Source: Lutraria lutraria (lineage: Eukaryota > Mollusca > Bivalvia > Venerida > Mactridae). Taken from it: a DNA stretch of 64,000 bases. The DNA lies in the NCBI GenBank assembly GCA_964023205.1, contig OZ026847.1, positions 6,694,819 through 6,758,818 on the forward strand. The letters are read 5' to 3'. Below the pieces are notes generated by a model. It had not been told where the DNA came from. It made no database searches and was given only the letters and a program-made list of their open reading frames with translations. The position numbers were made by a program, and so were the translations under genes. Shown one piece after another: positions 43,801 through 58,800 of the stretch (positions are counted from its first letter, which is position 1; each line of letters begins with the position of its first letter).

Positions 43801-46800
43801 AAAGTTTTCCTAAGATTTGACCTGGTGACCTAGTTATTGACCCCAGATGACCCATATTTATACTTGACCGTTATATCATTAAAACAAACGATTTGACAAA
43901 GTTTGGTGAAGATCCAATAATAACTGTGAAATCTACAGTGTTAACATGGTTTTTCATAAGATTTGACCTAGCAACCTAGTTTTTGACCCAAGATGACCCA
44001 TGTTCGAACTCGTCCAAGATATTATGAAGACAAACATTCTGACAAGGTTTCATGATCATCCAATCAAAACAGTGACTTCGAGAGTGTTCACAAGGTTTTC
44101 CAGCAATTTGCCCTAGTGACCTAATTTTACTACAGAAATTACCCATTTTCAAACTTGACCTACATATTATTAAAATAAACATTCTGACAAAGTTTCATGA
44201 AGATAAATTCAAAACAGTGATTTCTAAAGTGTTCACAAGGTTTTCCCTTATTTGGCCCTGGTGACCTAGTTTTTGACCCCAAATGGCCCAATATCGAACT
44301 CATCCGAGATTTTGTTGATATTAACGTTCTGACCCAGTTTTGCTAAAATGGAGCCAAAAATGTGGCCCCTAGTGTGGTCACAACAAAAAGTTTGACGACG
44401 CACGACGCACAATGCACGACGCCGGACGGAGAGTGATCCTAATAGCTCACTTTGTCACTTTGTGACATGTGAGCTAAAAATAATTAAGGTATATTTGCTT
44501 TATTTATGATAAGTGAAGGAGACCACAGAGATGTTATTATGGTAAACATAAATTTATATATTTAGATGTAATAATTATAACCACCTTGAGTAGGTTTAAT
44601 TGATCATAAAGTTGTATATTTAGTGACAATTTAACTCAAATAGTAATAAATAGGTTCATTCAGTCCTTTAAAAATCAATAAATTTTGAATAAATTTTGTT
44701 TTCATACAAAGTTCAACAGATATAGATTGATTCAGAGTCTTCCTCTAATATATAGCTCGACCATAATTTTTGAGCCATGATGGAAGACTTCTACATTAAA
44801 TCAACTAGGTATACATAGTATTGAGCATGTTACATTTAAAATCTTATCAATATGTTTCAGATTTGCCCCGAATATCCAGATCCCGGTATTTGACTTAGTG
44901 GATTATTACGAAAAATTTTGTCACAGCTCAAAACACAAAGTAAAGCTGTACCATTTAAATTTCTTATTTAATACATCGATAAAGATATTGACTTCAGTTA
45001 AATAACAGTCATTAATTATGTCAATAATAATACATGTACTATTCAAATAACTCCAATGTCCTTCTATAAATAACTAAACTTAAGTTATGTAAAGTAATTC
45101 ATTTCAGCCAACCACTCAATCATGATACAAACAAATTATAAACATTACCAATGACGATAAGCTATATCATTTTGTTATGAACATAAATATGTATTCATAT
45201 TGCAACAATAAACACATGTAACATATTGCTACAATTAACGCATCATACACATAATTATTCTGCTACAATAAACACATGTTGCATGTTTCAACAATAAACA
45301 CATCTTATATATATTGCTACAATAAACACATTTTACATACCGTTTCAATCAACACATCATAAATACTGCTACAATAAACACATGCTACATACTGCTACTG
45401 TAACAATAAACACATGTTACATACTGCTGCAATAAACACATGTTACATATTGCTACAATAAACACATGTTACATACTGCTGCAATAAACACATGCTACAT
45501 ACTGCTGCGATAAACACATGTTACATATTGCTACAATAAACACATGTTACATACTGCTGCAATAAACACATGCTACATACTGCTGCAATAAACACATGTT
45601 ACATATTGCTACAATAAACACATGTTACATACTGCTGCAATAAACACATGCTACATACTGCTGCAATAAACACATGTTACATACTGCTACAATAAACACA
45701 TGTTACATACTGCTTCAATAAACACATGTTACATAGAAGAGTATTTCTCTGTATGTAGCATGAGGTCGAAATGAACAAAGGGCCATAATTCTGGGAAAAA
45801 ATGATCCAATCACAAAGCTCTGACAATATGCCATGGTGATAATAGGTTAACAAACTCTGGTCTAAATCATTTGAGACATGTAGGAGAAGTTGTGAATAAA
45901 TAGTATGTCTCAATATATTACATATGCTCAACACAGATAAAGGGCCATAATTCTGCCAAAAATGATCGAGTCACAAAACCCAGACAACATTGACTGGAGA
46001 TTTCACTGTTTTTTATGACAGAGAGACTGGTAGACAGAAAGATGGTCGAACATGAAACAATCAAAGTCGATCACCTAGAGTTTGCTTGTACTTGATAAAC
46101 TACGGTAATCAAACCACTTAAAACATGAGTAACGTACAGATAACAATCTAACATAAATGAACAAATTTCAAGAAATAACAGGAAATCCATGAAAGAGGAA
46201 GAAGGATATATCGTTTAAATAAAGTGACAAATAAAACAAACAACGTTTATATGGATCTCTACCACTGATAAAACAAAATTTTAGAGATTTACAAATCTAT
46301 TTTATGTCAATTGAATCATTGTGTATATTACGTAATCATTGGGATTGTGAATTTACATGGTCCTTCTATAACAATTGGGAAAATACTGAAAATACCAGTA
46401 TATGTGACTCTAATTTTGCAATACTTAAATGTACATGTACACACACAATCATTTTCCATAATGGTAACTATCAATCATTACATGTCTATTACAGTGAAAG
46501 ATCTTTTTTTCAGTTGTTATTTTTTTTATTTTTCATTCTTGCAAGTTTCAATTGGGAATATTTGTACGTAAATTGGGAAAAAAGATACTATTGGGACTAT
46601 GACCGAATATCAGCAATAAAGTTAGCCCCCAACTATCCCTGGAGATACCTCTAAAGGCCATATGATATTAACATATCTCTACAAGCCATGATATTAACAT
46701 ACCACTATAAGCCATGATATTAACATACCTCAACAAGCCATGATATTAACATACCTCTACAAGCCATGATATTAACATACCACTACAAGCCATGATATTA

Positions 46801-49800
46801 TCATACCTCTACAAGCCATGATGTTAACATACCTCTACAAGCCATGATGTTAACATATCTCTACAAGCCATGATATTAACATACCTCTACAAGCCATGAT
46901 ACTAACATATCCCTACAAGCCATGATATTAACATATCTCTACAAGCCATGATATTAACATACCTCTACAAGCCATGATATTAACATACCTCTACAAGCCA
47001 TGATATTAACATACCTCTACAAGCCATGATACTAACATATCTCTACAAGCCATGATATCAACATACCTCTACAAGCCATGATATTAACATATCTCTACAA
47101 GCCATGATATCAACATATCTCTACAAGCCATGATATCAACATATCTCTACAAGCCATGATATCAACATGCCTCTACAAGCCATGATATCAACATACCTCT
47201 ACAAGCCATGATATTAACATATCTCTACAAGCCATGATATTAGCATACCTCTTCAAGCCATGGTATCAACATATGTCTACAAGCCATGATATTAACATAC
47301 CTCTACAAGCCATGATATTAACATACCTCTACAAGCCATGATACTAACATACCTCTACAAGCCATGATATCAACATATCTCTAAAAGCCATGATATCAAC
47401 ATACCTCTACAAGCCATGATACTAACATATCTCTACAAGCCATGATATCAACATGCCTCTACAAGTCATGATATTAACATACCTCTACAAGCCATGATAT
47501 TAACATATCTCTACAAGCCATGATATTAGCATACCTCTACAAGCCATGGTATCAACATATGTCTACAAGCCATGATATTAACATACCTCTACAAGCCATG
47601 ATATTAACATACCTCTACAAGCCATGATATTAACATACCACTAAAAGCCATGATATTAACATACCTCTACAAGCCATGATACTAACATACCTCTACAAGC
47701 CATGATATCAACATATCTCTAAAAGCCATGATATCAACATACCTCTACAAGCCATGATACTAACATATCTCTACAAGCCATGATATCAACATACCTCTAC
47801 AAGCCATGATACTAACATATCTCTACAAGCCATGATATCAACATACCTCTACAAGCCATGATTCTACAAGCCATGATATCAACATATCTCTACAAGCCAT
47901 GATATTAACATACCTCTACAAGCCATGATATGAGATCTTTGAATGGTTCCAGCACAGCCTCATCATATATTTTCTTCACAACTAACACACTCAATGGTTG
48001 TTTGTGCCAATTTAGTTTCTGACTACCAGGGTCAGGTATAGTCCTGAAATAATAAAATAATAATTGTTATATAGCTTCAAATTGTTACTTAGCATTGATA
48101 AGATAACACAGAATGTATCAATATAAATACATCCACTGACTTAAAGTAAATATGATAATATAATTGAATAATAATAATATAGATGATATTTTTTACTGTA
48201 TCTGAAATCATCCAAACTATCTGTACATGATTAGTTAGAGTTTACAGATTACAAGACTTGTATGTATATAGTTGCCATAATATGTCAGGATACACCAAAA
48301 TATTAATGTTACAAAAATAGGATGGACAGCCCAACTATTTATTTTGTGTTACTTTTTAAACTTCCATGAGAGTTGGTGCCCTTGTTGAAAAAATAGAAAA
48401 ATATTTATTTATTTTCTTTATCAAATTAGATTGACACTGTGTTATGGCATTTTTTTACCATGAATTTTCATTGTAAAAGATGTTTTTTGTGTTTTTAACC
48501 TTTCAAAAATGAAAAAGGGTAAATAACTCAAATGAATGGCATTGTCTTTCAGAAATCTCATGGTAAAAAATCATTTCCTAACATGGTAAGCTATTAAAAT
48601 TATAAAAATTCCCAAAATCTGTCGGCCCCATTTTGAGATGATAATTTTGGGATCTTAATACCGTAGGATATTACTTAAAATATTGAATGACCAACAGTTA
48701 CATGTAGAAAACTTCATGTCATCACCCTGTATACAGTAATACAGAAACTCATTATATCAGTTTCAAAAAGTAAACAGTCAAATGATCTGGTTAGAACAGA
48801 TCAGATATTACATACATCATAATACACCAACGGTTAGTAGCTATACTACACCCACAGTTTGTAAACTATGATCCTTAATCACATAATAAAGTGGAAAATG
48901 TTAGAAATACTAAACCTTGACACAGCAGAATTTGATACCTAGGTTAAACCCACTTATTTCAACTTTATACGATTATGCAGAAAACTAGAACGACACAAAA
49001 AAAGATCATGAGTCAATTCAACATACCAAATTATTTGAATTTTTTATTCGAAAAAAAACCCTGATAAATACAATGTATCATTCTAGGAATTGTTTTCAAG
49101 ATTGTATTCAGAGGGGAAGCATTATGGGAGATAAATACATAGCACATGTATGTTAAATCAAATAAGTAAAACTTTGCCTACCTAGACATTTAACCCCGCA
49201 CAGTAAACATACATACACATAACACAGTTGATTGCCAGTCATTGATATCAACATACATGTATGTATCACGCTGTATTCAAAAACTTATGTTTTATCATCA
49301 TAAAAAAATTCAACCCCAAGTGAACAACTCCAAGTCATTTTACAATAATTATATTAATAGAATTACTCTACACTTCATTGAGTGTGACTTAAGTTAAAAT
49401 TCTAATTTGTTAAAGTTGAAGTTAATGTTCAACATCCATAACCCAACACATGTTCACAACTTATCAGCTGAATATTATAATCTACAGGTATACAATGAGA
49501 GTGTGACAGATCATAACCAATTTAGTATGAATTTATAGCCATTATCTCTTATAGTTATATCAGTAAATGGTGTAAAGGAAAGTTTCAGCAAACCATTAAG
49601 TAAGACATGAGTTTAAGCAAATAATTAAGTAATAAAGTAAAAAATAAATATAAGCAAAAAAACAAGAGGGCCAAGATGGCCCTATATCGCTCACAGGACA
49701 ATCACTGTTCACTCATTAAAACATTGTTTTGAACCGGTGACCTAGTTTTTGACCCCAGACGACCTATGTTCGAATTTGTCTTACATATCATTAAGACAAA

Positions 49801-52800
49801 CAGTCTGACTAGGTTTGGTGAAGATACGATCAAAATTTGACATCTACAGTGTTAATAAGGTTTTCCTAAGATTTTACCTTGTGACCTGGTTTTTGACCCT
49901 AGGTGACCCATATTTGAACGTGTCCTTAATATCATTAAGACAAACAATCTGACAAGGTTTGGCCAAGATCCAATCAAAACCATGACATTTAGAGCTTTTA
50001 CAAGATTTTTACCTAAGATTTGACCTTGTGACCCAGTTTTTGAACCCGGCTGACCCATGTTCATACTTGACCCACATATCATTGAGGCAAACATTTTGAC
50101 AAGGTTTGGTGAAGATCCAATTAAAACTTTGACATCTACAGTGTTAACAAAGTTTTCCTAAGATTTGACCTGGTGACCTAGTTATTGACCCCAGATGACC
50201 CATATTTATACTTGACCGTTATATCATTAAAACAAACGATTTGACAAAGTTTGGTGAAGATCCAATAATAACTGTGAAATCTACAGTGTTAACATGGTTT
50301 TTCATAAGATTTGACCTAGCGACCTAGTTTTTGACCCAAGATGACCCATGTTCGAACTCGTCCAAGATATTATGAAGACAAACATTCTGACAAGGTTTCA
50401 TGATCATCCAATCAAAACAGTGACTTCTAGAGTGTTCACAAGGTTTTCCAGCAATTTGCCCTAGTGACCTAATTTTACTACAGAAATTACCCATTTTCAA
50501 ACTTGACCTACATATTATTAAAATAAACATTCTGACAAAGTTTCATGAAGATAAATTCATAACAGTGATTTCTAAAGTGTTCACAAAGTTTTCCCTTATT
50601 TGGCCCTGGTGACCTAGTTTTTGACCCCAAATGGCCCAATATCGAACTCGTCCGAGATTTTGTTGATATTAACGTTCTGACCCAGTTTTGCTAAAATTGA
50701 GCCAAAAATGTGGCCCCTAGTGTGGTCACAACAAAAAGTTTGACGACGCACGACGCCGGACGGAGAGTGATCCTAATAGCTCACTTTGTCACTTTGTGAC
50801 ATGTGAGCTAAAAACAAGAGGGCCAAGATGGCCCTTTATCGCTCACATGACAATCACTGTTCACTCATTAAAACATTGTTTTGAACCGGTGACCTAGTTT
50901 TTGACCCCAGACGACCTATGTTCAAATTTGTCTTACATATCATTAAGACAAACAGTCTGACTAGGTTTGGTGAAGATAGGATCAAAATTTGACATCTACA
51001 GTGTTAATAAGGTTTTCCTAAGATTTGACCTTGTGACCTGGTTTTTGACCCTAGGTGACCCATATTTGAACTTGTCCTTAATATCATTAAGACAAACAAT
51101 CTGATAAGGTTTGACCAAGATCCAATCAAAACCATGACATTTAGAGCTTTTACAAGATTTTTACCTAAGATTTGACCTTGTGACCCAGTTTTTGAACCCG
51201 GCTGACCCATGTTCATCCTTGACCCACATATCATTGAGGCAAACATTTTGACAAGGTTTGGTGAAGATCCAATTAAAACTGTGACATCTACAGTGTTAAC
51301 AAAGTTTTCCTAAGATTTGACCTGGTGACCTAGTTATTGACCCCAGATGACCCATATTTATACTTGACCGTTAAATCATTAAAACAAACGATTTGACAAA
51401 GTTTGGTGAAGATCCAATAATAACTGTGAAATCTACAGTGTTAACATGGTTTTTCATAAGATTTGACCTAGCGACCTAGTTTTTGACCCAAGATGACCCA
51501 TGTTCGAACTCGTCCAAGATATTATGAAGACAAACATTCTGACAAGGTTTCATGATCATCCAATCAAAACAGTGACTTCTAGAGTGTTCACAAGGTTTTC
51601 CAGCAATTTGCCCTAGTGACCTAATTTTACTACAGAAATTACCCATTTTCAAACTTGACCTACATATTATTAAAATAAACATTCTGACAAAGTTTCATGA
51701 AGATAAATTCAAAACAGTGATTTCTAAAGTGTTCACAAGGTTTTCCCTTATTTGGCCCTGGTGACCTAGTTTTTGACCCCAAATGGCCCAATATCGAACT
51801 CGTCCGAGATTTTGTTGATATTAACGTTCTGACAAAGTTTTGCTAAAATTGAGCCAAACATGTGGCCCCTAGTGTGGTCACAACAAAAAGTTTGACGACG
51901 CACGACGCCGGACGGAGAGTGATCCTAATAGCTCACTTTGTCACTTTGTGACATGTGAGCTAAAAAGTCAAACATAGATTTAAGCGAACACTTTCCGCAT
52001 AACATAAGTAATTGAATTTAAGGGTGGTCACTTGTGAGCTTTTGTGATACAAAGCAGTATTGCCATATGTCGTAAAATTTCAAGTTGAAATTATTGTATT
52101 TTTGATCGTTTAATATAGTGAACAATGTCATTTAAACACATAAATAATTTCATAGCGGCGTTTTCTTCATCGCAAATTTTTACTGCTTTTACGACATCCG
52201 ACCAGATTACAGTCAATATAGTTTGTCTGTGTATCTTTACAACAACAAAATACCATCCAGTATTTATTAGTTAAAGGTTGTTGTGTATGAATACATTTAT
52301 ATAACCTGCCTGGTTAGCAAATATATCATCAAAGTTCTTAAAAACATTGTTAATATCTTTTTAATACGTATATTAAACTATTTGATGTTGTAAAACGGTG
52401 GGTGGGGTAAGTTTTCATCAAGATCGGAATAATGAACACATCGGTTGAAAAATATTCATCCAAAATGCATGTAAGTCCATCGAAATATTGTGTCTGAGAT
52501 GCTTATGCGGTTATTTATGCAACATACATTGGTTTTGCCTTGGAAGTGGTCATTAACTAAGAAATATCCAGTTTTTGCTAAAAATAAAAGCTATGAGACT
52601 TAACATTTCATGATATCTTTCTTACATGAACATGGACATATACTTTTTATGTCATATTTTTAATTGGTGTTAACCCTACTTCAGCAAAATAAATGTCATT
52701 CAAAATCCTTGTTATTCCTTCAATAAGTAAAAATTGTATAAAGTTTATTTTTAAACCTTTATTTTGTAGCCTTTTTATACATCTTAATTTGGTAAATAAC

Positions 52801-55800
52801 ACAGTGTTTGAAATAGTACAATGTCAAGGAATTGGTATATATTGTAATGTGGACATTTAATGCTTTAAGTTTCTTCTACATTCAGGCTGTGATACACCTA
52901 GTACATTTTAAATTGATATGGTTAACATTTACTGAAATATTCGGTAATTTCTCTACCCATAGCCCTTTTAAAAGCCATTATTAGGAAAATTACCGATTTT
53001 GGGTATATACGAAAAAGTTAGAAAAAGTCACCGACATATACTTTTCACACTAAAATCGGAATGGCAATACATTAATCTTCATAAGTAAATGAGAATCCAA
53101 ACATCCTTGTTACAATGAAATTTTTCGATCTCACAAGTGACCACCTTCAAGCAGCGCCTCCTCAGGTAAGACATTGTGTAAGTCAATGCTTAAAGCAGAG
53201 TTTAAACAAACGGTTTGTACCGAGCAGGTTACCTTGTATATTGGTCTTCAGAAATGATTTGTCTTTGGATATTAATTATGCTGTAACTACCAATATAAAT
53301 ACATATATACTTAACAAAACAACTTACAGAAGGTACACAAAAGTATGAAAGAGTCTTTACGTCACCATCTTCACCAACAATCAATATATATATATATATA
53401 CATGTATATATGGTCCAGCACAATTTCTGGATCAATTTAATAGATTTAATTGCTTATCCACATAAAATATCAAAAGAAATGTTCATGAGTCCATGAATGT
53501 AGTTTTAGTAAAATATGATTTAAATATTCATAAAGTAGGTTTAACATAAAATTTCAAGACAGTACTTATATATATATCTAAATTAAGTACAATCATGTAA
53601 TATCTTAACACATCAAAGTTCCACCCACTGTCTGGTCCAAATATATAGCTAGCTCTCTCTCTCTCTCTCTCTTACAACCTAGGGCCAATTTCTTACAGGC
53701 TAGAAAATGATAAGAGCTGTCTTTAAGAGCACATTTTCATCAAATCTAGGCCACACAGTATTAGTCTGTAAGAGATTGGTCCTAGATTGTAAGAGATAGG
53801 TTCTATTGTGTAAGAGATTGGTCCTAGATTGTAAAAGATTGGTCCTAGATTGTAAGAGATAGGTTCTATTGTGTAAGAGATTGGTCCTAGATTGTAAGAG
53901 ATAGGTTCTATTGTGTAAGAGATTGGTCCTAGATTGTAAGAGATAGGTTCTATAGTGTAAGAGATAGGTCCTATAGTGTAAGAGATAGGTTCTATTATTT
54001 AATAGATTGGTCCTATTGTGTAAGAGATTGGTCATATTGTGTAAGAGACAGGTTATATTGTGTAAGAGTGTAAGAGATAAGTTCTATTGTGTAAGAGTGT
54101 AAGAGATAAGTCATGTTTAATGCAAGAGATTGGTCAATTTCTGAAAGTTTTGCTTACAAGGTGCATTGTAACTTCCCCAAACATTCATTGCACATTTTGT
54201 TTAAAACAATCAACTGATACCTACATATATAAAGCAAACAAGTTCTATTTGTTTAAAGTTTGATATGGCATAATGAAGTATGTACCCTCAGTGAAGTGAG
54301 ATAAATAATGCCTTCAAGTGACCAATTCTTAGAATCAGCAACAGTAGATACAAAACAGAGACCTCTCAAGTATTCACAAAGTTGTCAGTTAATTTGACTT
54401 TTTGGTCTACTTTTTGACTCCAAATGACCCATGTTTGAACTTGTCCAAGTTTTTTTTCAATACAAACATTCTGACGAGTTTTGTGAAGATAACTAAAATG
54501 TGGTCTCTATTGAGTTCACAAAGTAGAAGTTGAGGACGCACGACAACGGACAAAAGCTCACCCTGAGCACCTTGTGCTCATGTGAGCTCAAAACAAGAAA
54601 AGACTCATGATATAAATGAATAAAAAGTCAAGGGCAAGTCAAATAAAAGTTTAGCGTTTATAGTTGAACATATTAGAGGAAAGTTGATGAGGTGCTTTGT
54701 CTGTATAAAACAGACTTTCCTTGTACAGAACATGCACAAGTAACTTATGTCTATCAGTTCATTTATAACCATGACTCAAAAAATAGACTTGATACTGCAC
54801 AAAGACAGACAAGAGGTCTCTTGATTTTTAAGTGTAAAAAGTTCCTTGATATAAGAATGAATCCACTGAAAATACAGCCTGATCAGAGAGAAGAAATCTA
54901 CAATAAAACTTCTCTATTATTACATCAGTTGTGTTTCCATTAAAAAGTGTCCTTATAGCGGGTGACCTTAATAGCTACAGTACATGCATCATGAGTTTTC
55001 CAAATTCCACCTGTCACAGTGGTGACGAGTCCGGATGACAACGCAAAATTTGTCACCATGAATCCACCCAGTTTCACCCAGATTTTTAAATTAAGGTGGA
55101 CGGCCACAGTGACCATTGCCACCGTGATCCAGGTGACCTTTTTAGTAGAGTTGAGGTAGAGATGAGTGGACTATATACATGTAACTGTTGTTACATATAA
55201 TGTCCGTAACAGTGAGGTGTTCATAAAGTATGTTTTCTCTGTATACTGAATACGTCTTTAAATCGGCTGGGCTAAAATTTGGTGCTTTTTGGAAATTTAA
55301 ATATTGGCGGTGGTCAAGAATTGGCGATTTCTTAAAAATCCGCCAAAGTAAAACCATCTATTGTCCGCTGCCGCTAAAATTAAACCAATGTAACCTATAT
55401 TTTATTTTTCTTTACATCTTTAAATGTTCTTTGTTTGTAAACATGTTCGCACCTTCCATATACTTGTACAATGCCCTTGTCTTATTGTGATATACATCGT
55501 TAATAGTATCCCTTTGTTATAACAATTGCAAACACCGTCGAAGATTAGCACCTTCTATTAACAAATGGTAATGGTTTGCTTGTTTGTCCATATCACTATA
55601 GCTTTTTTTGTTGATAACGACTGTTTTTTATGCCATTTTATGTATATGTACAAAAGTATAACTTATTTGCTTTTATTTGCATATTTAACCACTGATTAAT
55701 TATTTTAAGCTTAAGTCATAATATTTTTTTTGCTATTATTGGCGGTGTTATATATCTGCAGTGTGAATTATTGGCGGGGTTTTAAATTGGCTGAAACCTA

Positions 55801-58800
55801 TCAACCGCCAAAATAGCGAACATTAAACCACCGCCAAAATTTCAACGTATACAGTATACATACCCCAATGTAACAGCATGGAACACTGATGTATGGTACA
55901 CTATAGTGCAAAGTTATACCACTAACTATACATTCAGTCTCCCTTGAAGTTCAATATCTGATAGAAGTTATAAACCATAATCATATAGATATATATATAG
56001 TTATATATTTACATTTAGTTAGTGATGTGTAATAATTAAGTTCTTTTCTTCTTAAATACACACAGTTGATAAAGAAATGTGGAAATGAATTGCTGCCATA
56101 ACAAAAACAGCAAATACACACAGTAGTAGTCTGTAAGTAGATATATTTGTTTATAACCAGGATTATTTGTCACTTATGATATTTTCACGATTAAAATTCA
56201 AAGATGATTGGCCATATTAAATATTTATTGAAGTGTATTTACACAATTATTTATCAGGAAACATTTACTAAGTATGAAATATTGAATATCACCTAAGTTC
56301 TACACAGGAACCATATTACAGACAAGGAACAAGTAACAGACAGTGACTGTGAACATGTAATGTTACACACAGTGAACATTTTACACACTTTGAATATTTT
56401 ACACACACAGAGCAAGTTACAGACAGTGAACATGTCACAGACAGAGAGCAAGTTACAGACAGTGAACATGTCACAGACAGTAAACATGTTACAGACAGTG
56501 AACATGTTACAGGCAGAGAGCAAGTTACACACAGTGAACATGTTACACACATAGAGAAAATGTTACAAACAGTGAACCTGTTACAGACAGTGAACAAGTA
56601 ACAGACAGTGAACATGTTACAAACAGTGAACCTGTTACAAACAGCGAACATGTTACAAACAGTGAACCTGTTACACACGGAGAAAAAATGTTATAAAACA
56701 GTGAACATGTTACAGGCAGAGAGCAAGTTACAGAGCATAAATGGTTTAATCAACATGAAATTACATGTAATTCAACAAAACAGGATAATGGATTACTTAT
56801 AATATTTTTCAACCATCACATATTTATTTATAATGGAAGTTCAAATAGGTGATACATTTGAAAGTGAACCATTTTATCATTAAATACATTGTTATAACTT
56901 CATTATTGTTTCTAACATCCATCAATCCAAAATAATGAGAGTTTCAGTTGTTGATGACATTCATCTGAGATAATAAACCGAAACAATTCAAATTTGAAAT
57001 TTAAAATTCATCATGTTTTATCAACTATTTCAAAAAAAAGGTCCCTACCTAACAGCATGACAAGACTTCTGATTTGTTTCAACAACCACTTGGTTAATAT
57101 TTTCCATACAAATAAAAGGTAAATGTCGGATATTTCTCTTTGTTTTTCTGCTCATAAACTTAAAATGTTTCTCGTCCAGGGTCCTACTGACAGTAGTGAT
57201 ATCATGATTATAGTGGCTTGTTTTATCTTGAGAAAAAAGTTTACAATCCATGGTAGAAGTCATATTTAAAACATCCCATTCAGTAGAAATGAATCACTTG
57301 TTTTATCATTAAGATTACAATTAACACAATTATATTACTGTATCAATATAACACTGTTCTACATCTTTTCAATGGAACAGAATCAAACAGTCAACACAGT
57401 TGATCATCATTTAAAAGTCGCAAAACAGATGAACACCTTAACTTTTAACATACTTTATAAGTATGTGAGAGGAAAATGATAGAAAATGTAGAATTTATCC
57501 GTGTTCACTGATGGAGATAAAACTGTTTTATTATTGCCCAAGATGATACAGCCATATTTATCACCTACTAGTGAGTGACTACAATGCTATCTTATCACAC
57601 AATATTTTAAGTTCCTTAAGTTTACTCACAAATCCACAGTATTAACAGTCACTGTAATATAACTAGATTAGTTTTCAATGTTTTAAATGATAGTTGTACT
57701 TAATGTGTATAGACAAATAGAGTCACATACAGGCCAACTAAGGTTACATGTACATTGTGATTCATCAAGATACCACCACTCATCTTAGCTAAATATTACT
57801 ATGTACACATTAAAATCATGTTAAATCAGCATAATTCAGTAAATATGCCTTTATTATGAGTTTCATGAGCCAGTTGTTCATTTTTCTAATCAATTTGAGG
57901 TTCCCCTGTATTTGTTTCTTATGAGGCAAACTGTGACTTGTACCAAATCCTGATTTATATCCTACATAAAGATGAAGTAGAAACTTGTAACATGGACAGA
58001 ATGATTCAGCATGTAGATAAAACAATAAAACATCCTGTTTCATACCTGTATAATCCTGTTCAAACAAGGAAATATACATCACATCACAGTATATACCTTG
58101 TAGTAGATGACACATACATAACATGATGAGCAGACATCATCAAATCACAACAACAGGTAATACTCACATCAACCAATCACATCATGTATCTTATTATGAC
58201 TTTAACCAATCAATGCATAAATCTAATATAATATCAACCAATCAAATCATGTATCTAATTATGACTTTAACCAATCAATGCATGAATCTAATATAATATC
58301 AACCAATCACATCATGTATCTCATTATGACTTTAACCAATCAATGCATAAATCTAATATAATATCAACCAATCAAATCATGTATCTAATTATGACTTTAA
58401 CCAATCAATGCATGAATTTAATACATCAACCAATCACATCATGTATCTTATTATGACTTTAACCAATCAATGCATTAAATCTAATACATTAACCAATCAC
58501 ATCATGTATCTTATTATGACTTTAACCAATCAATGCATTAATCTAATATATCAACCAATCAAATCATGTATCTAATTATGACTTTAACCAATCAATGCAT
58601 GAATCTAATATAATATCAACCAATCAAATCATGTATCTTATTATGACTAAAACCAATCAATGCATTAATATAATATATAAACCAATCACATCATACATTC
58701 AACAATTAGTGTTTGTGAAAAACACGAATGTCCCCTAACAGCCAACTGTATAGTTACACCTCGACCTTTGATCTATTGAACTTAAAATCAATAGAGGTAA

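Noticed and set aside
46304..46654. A 116-codon plus-strand ORF ([16 protein letters not shown]...)
   Set aside because: No family signature, low-complexity end, lies within a NAD kinase intron, and an overlapping second frame is also open. Likely chance.
53115..53348. ATG followed by a donor-like CAG|GTAAG that could be a first exon
   Set aside because: The ATG and start of the frame lie inside the right terminal repeat of the 1,124-bp element. No downstream partner exon was seen.
53700..54035. A 111-codon ORF with repeating [14 protein letters not shown]
   Set aside because: Translation of a minisatellite, with no start context or splice signals.
54692..54943. An 83-codon plus-strand ORF ending ...[19 protein letters not shown]
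   Set aside because: No recognisable domain or splice sites, and it lies in intron 2 of NAD kinase. Could not be supported.
56293..56678. ORFs of 64-120 codons with repeating VCNMFT or VNMLQT
   Set aside because: Products of the ~20-bp tandem repeat.
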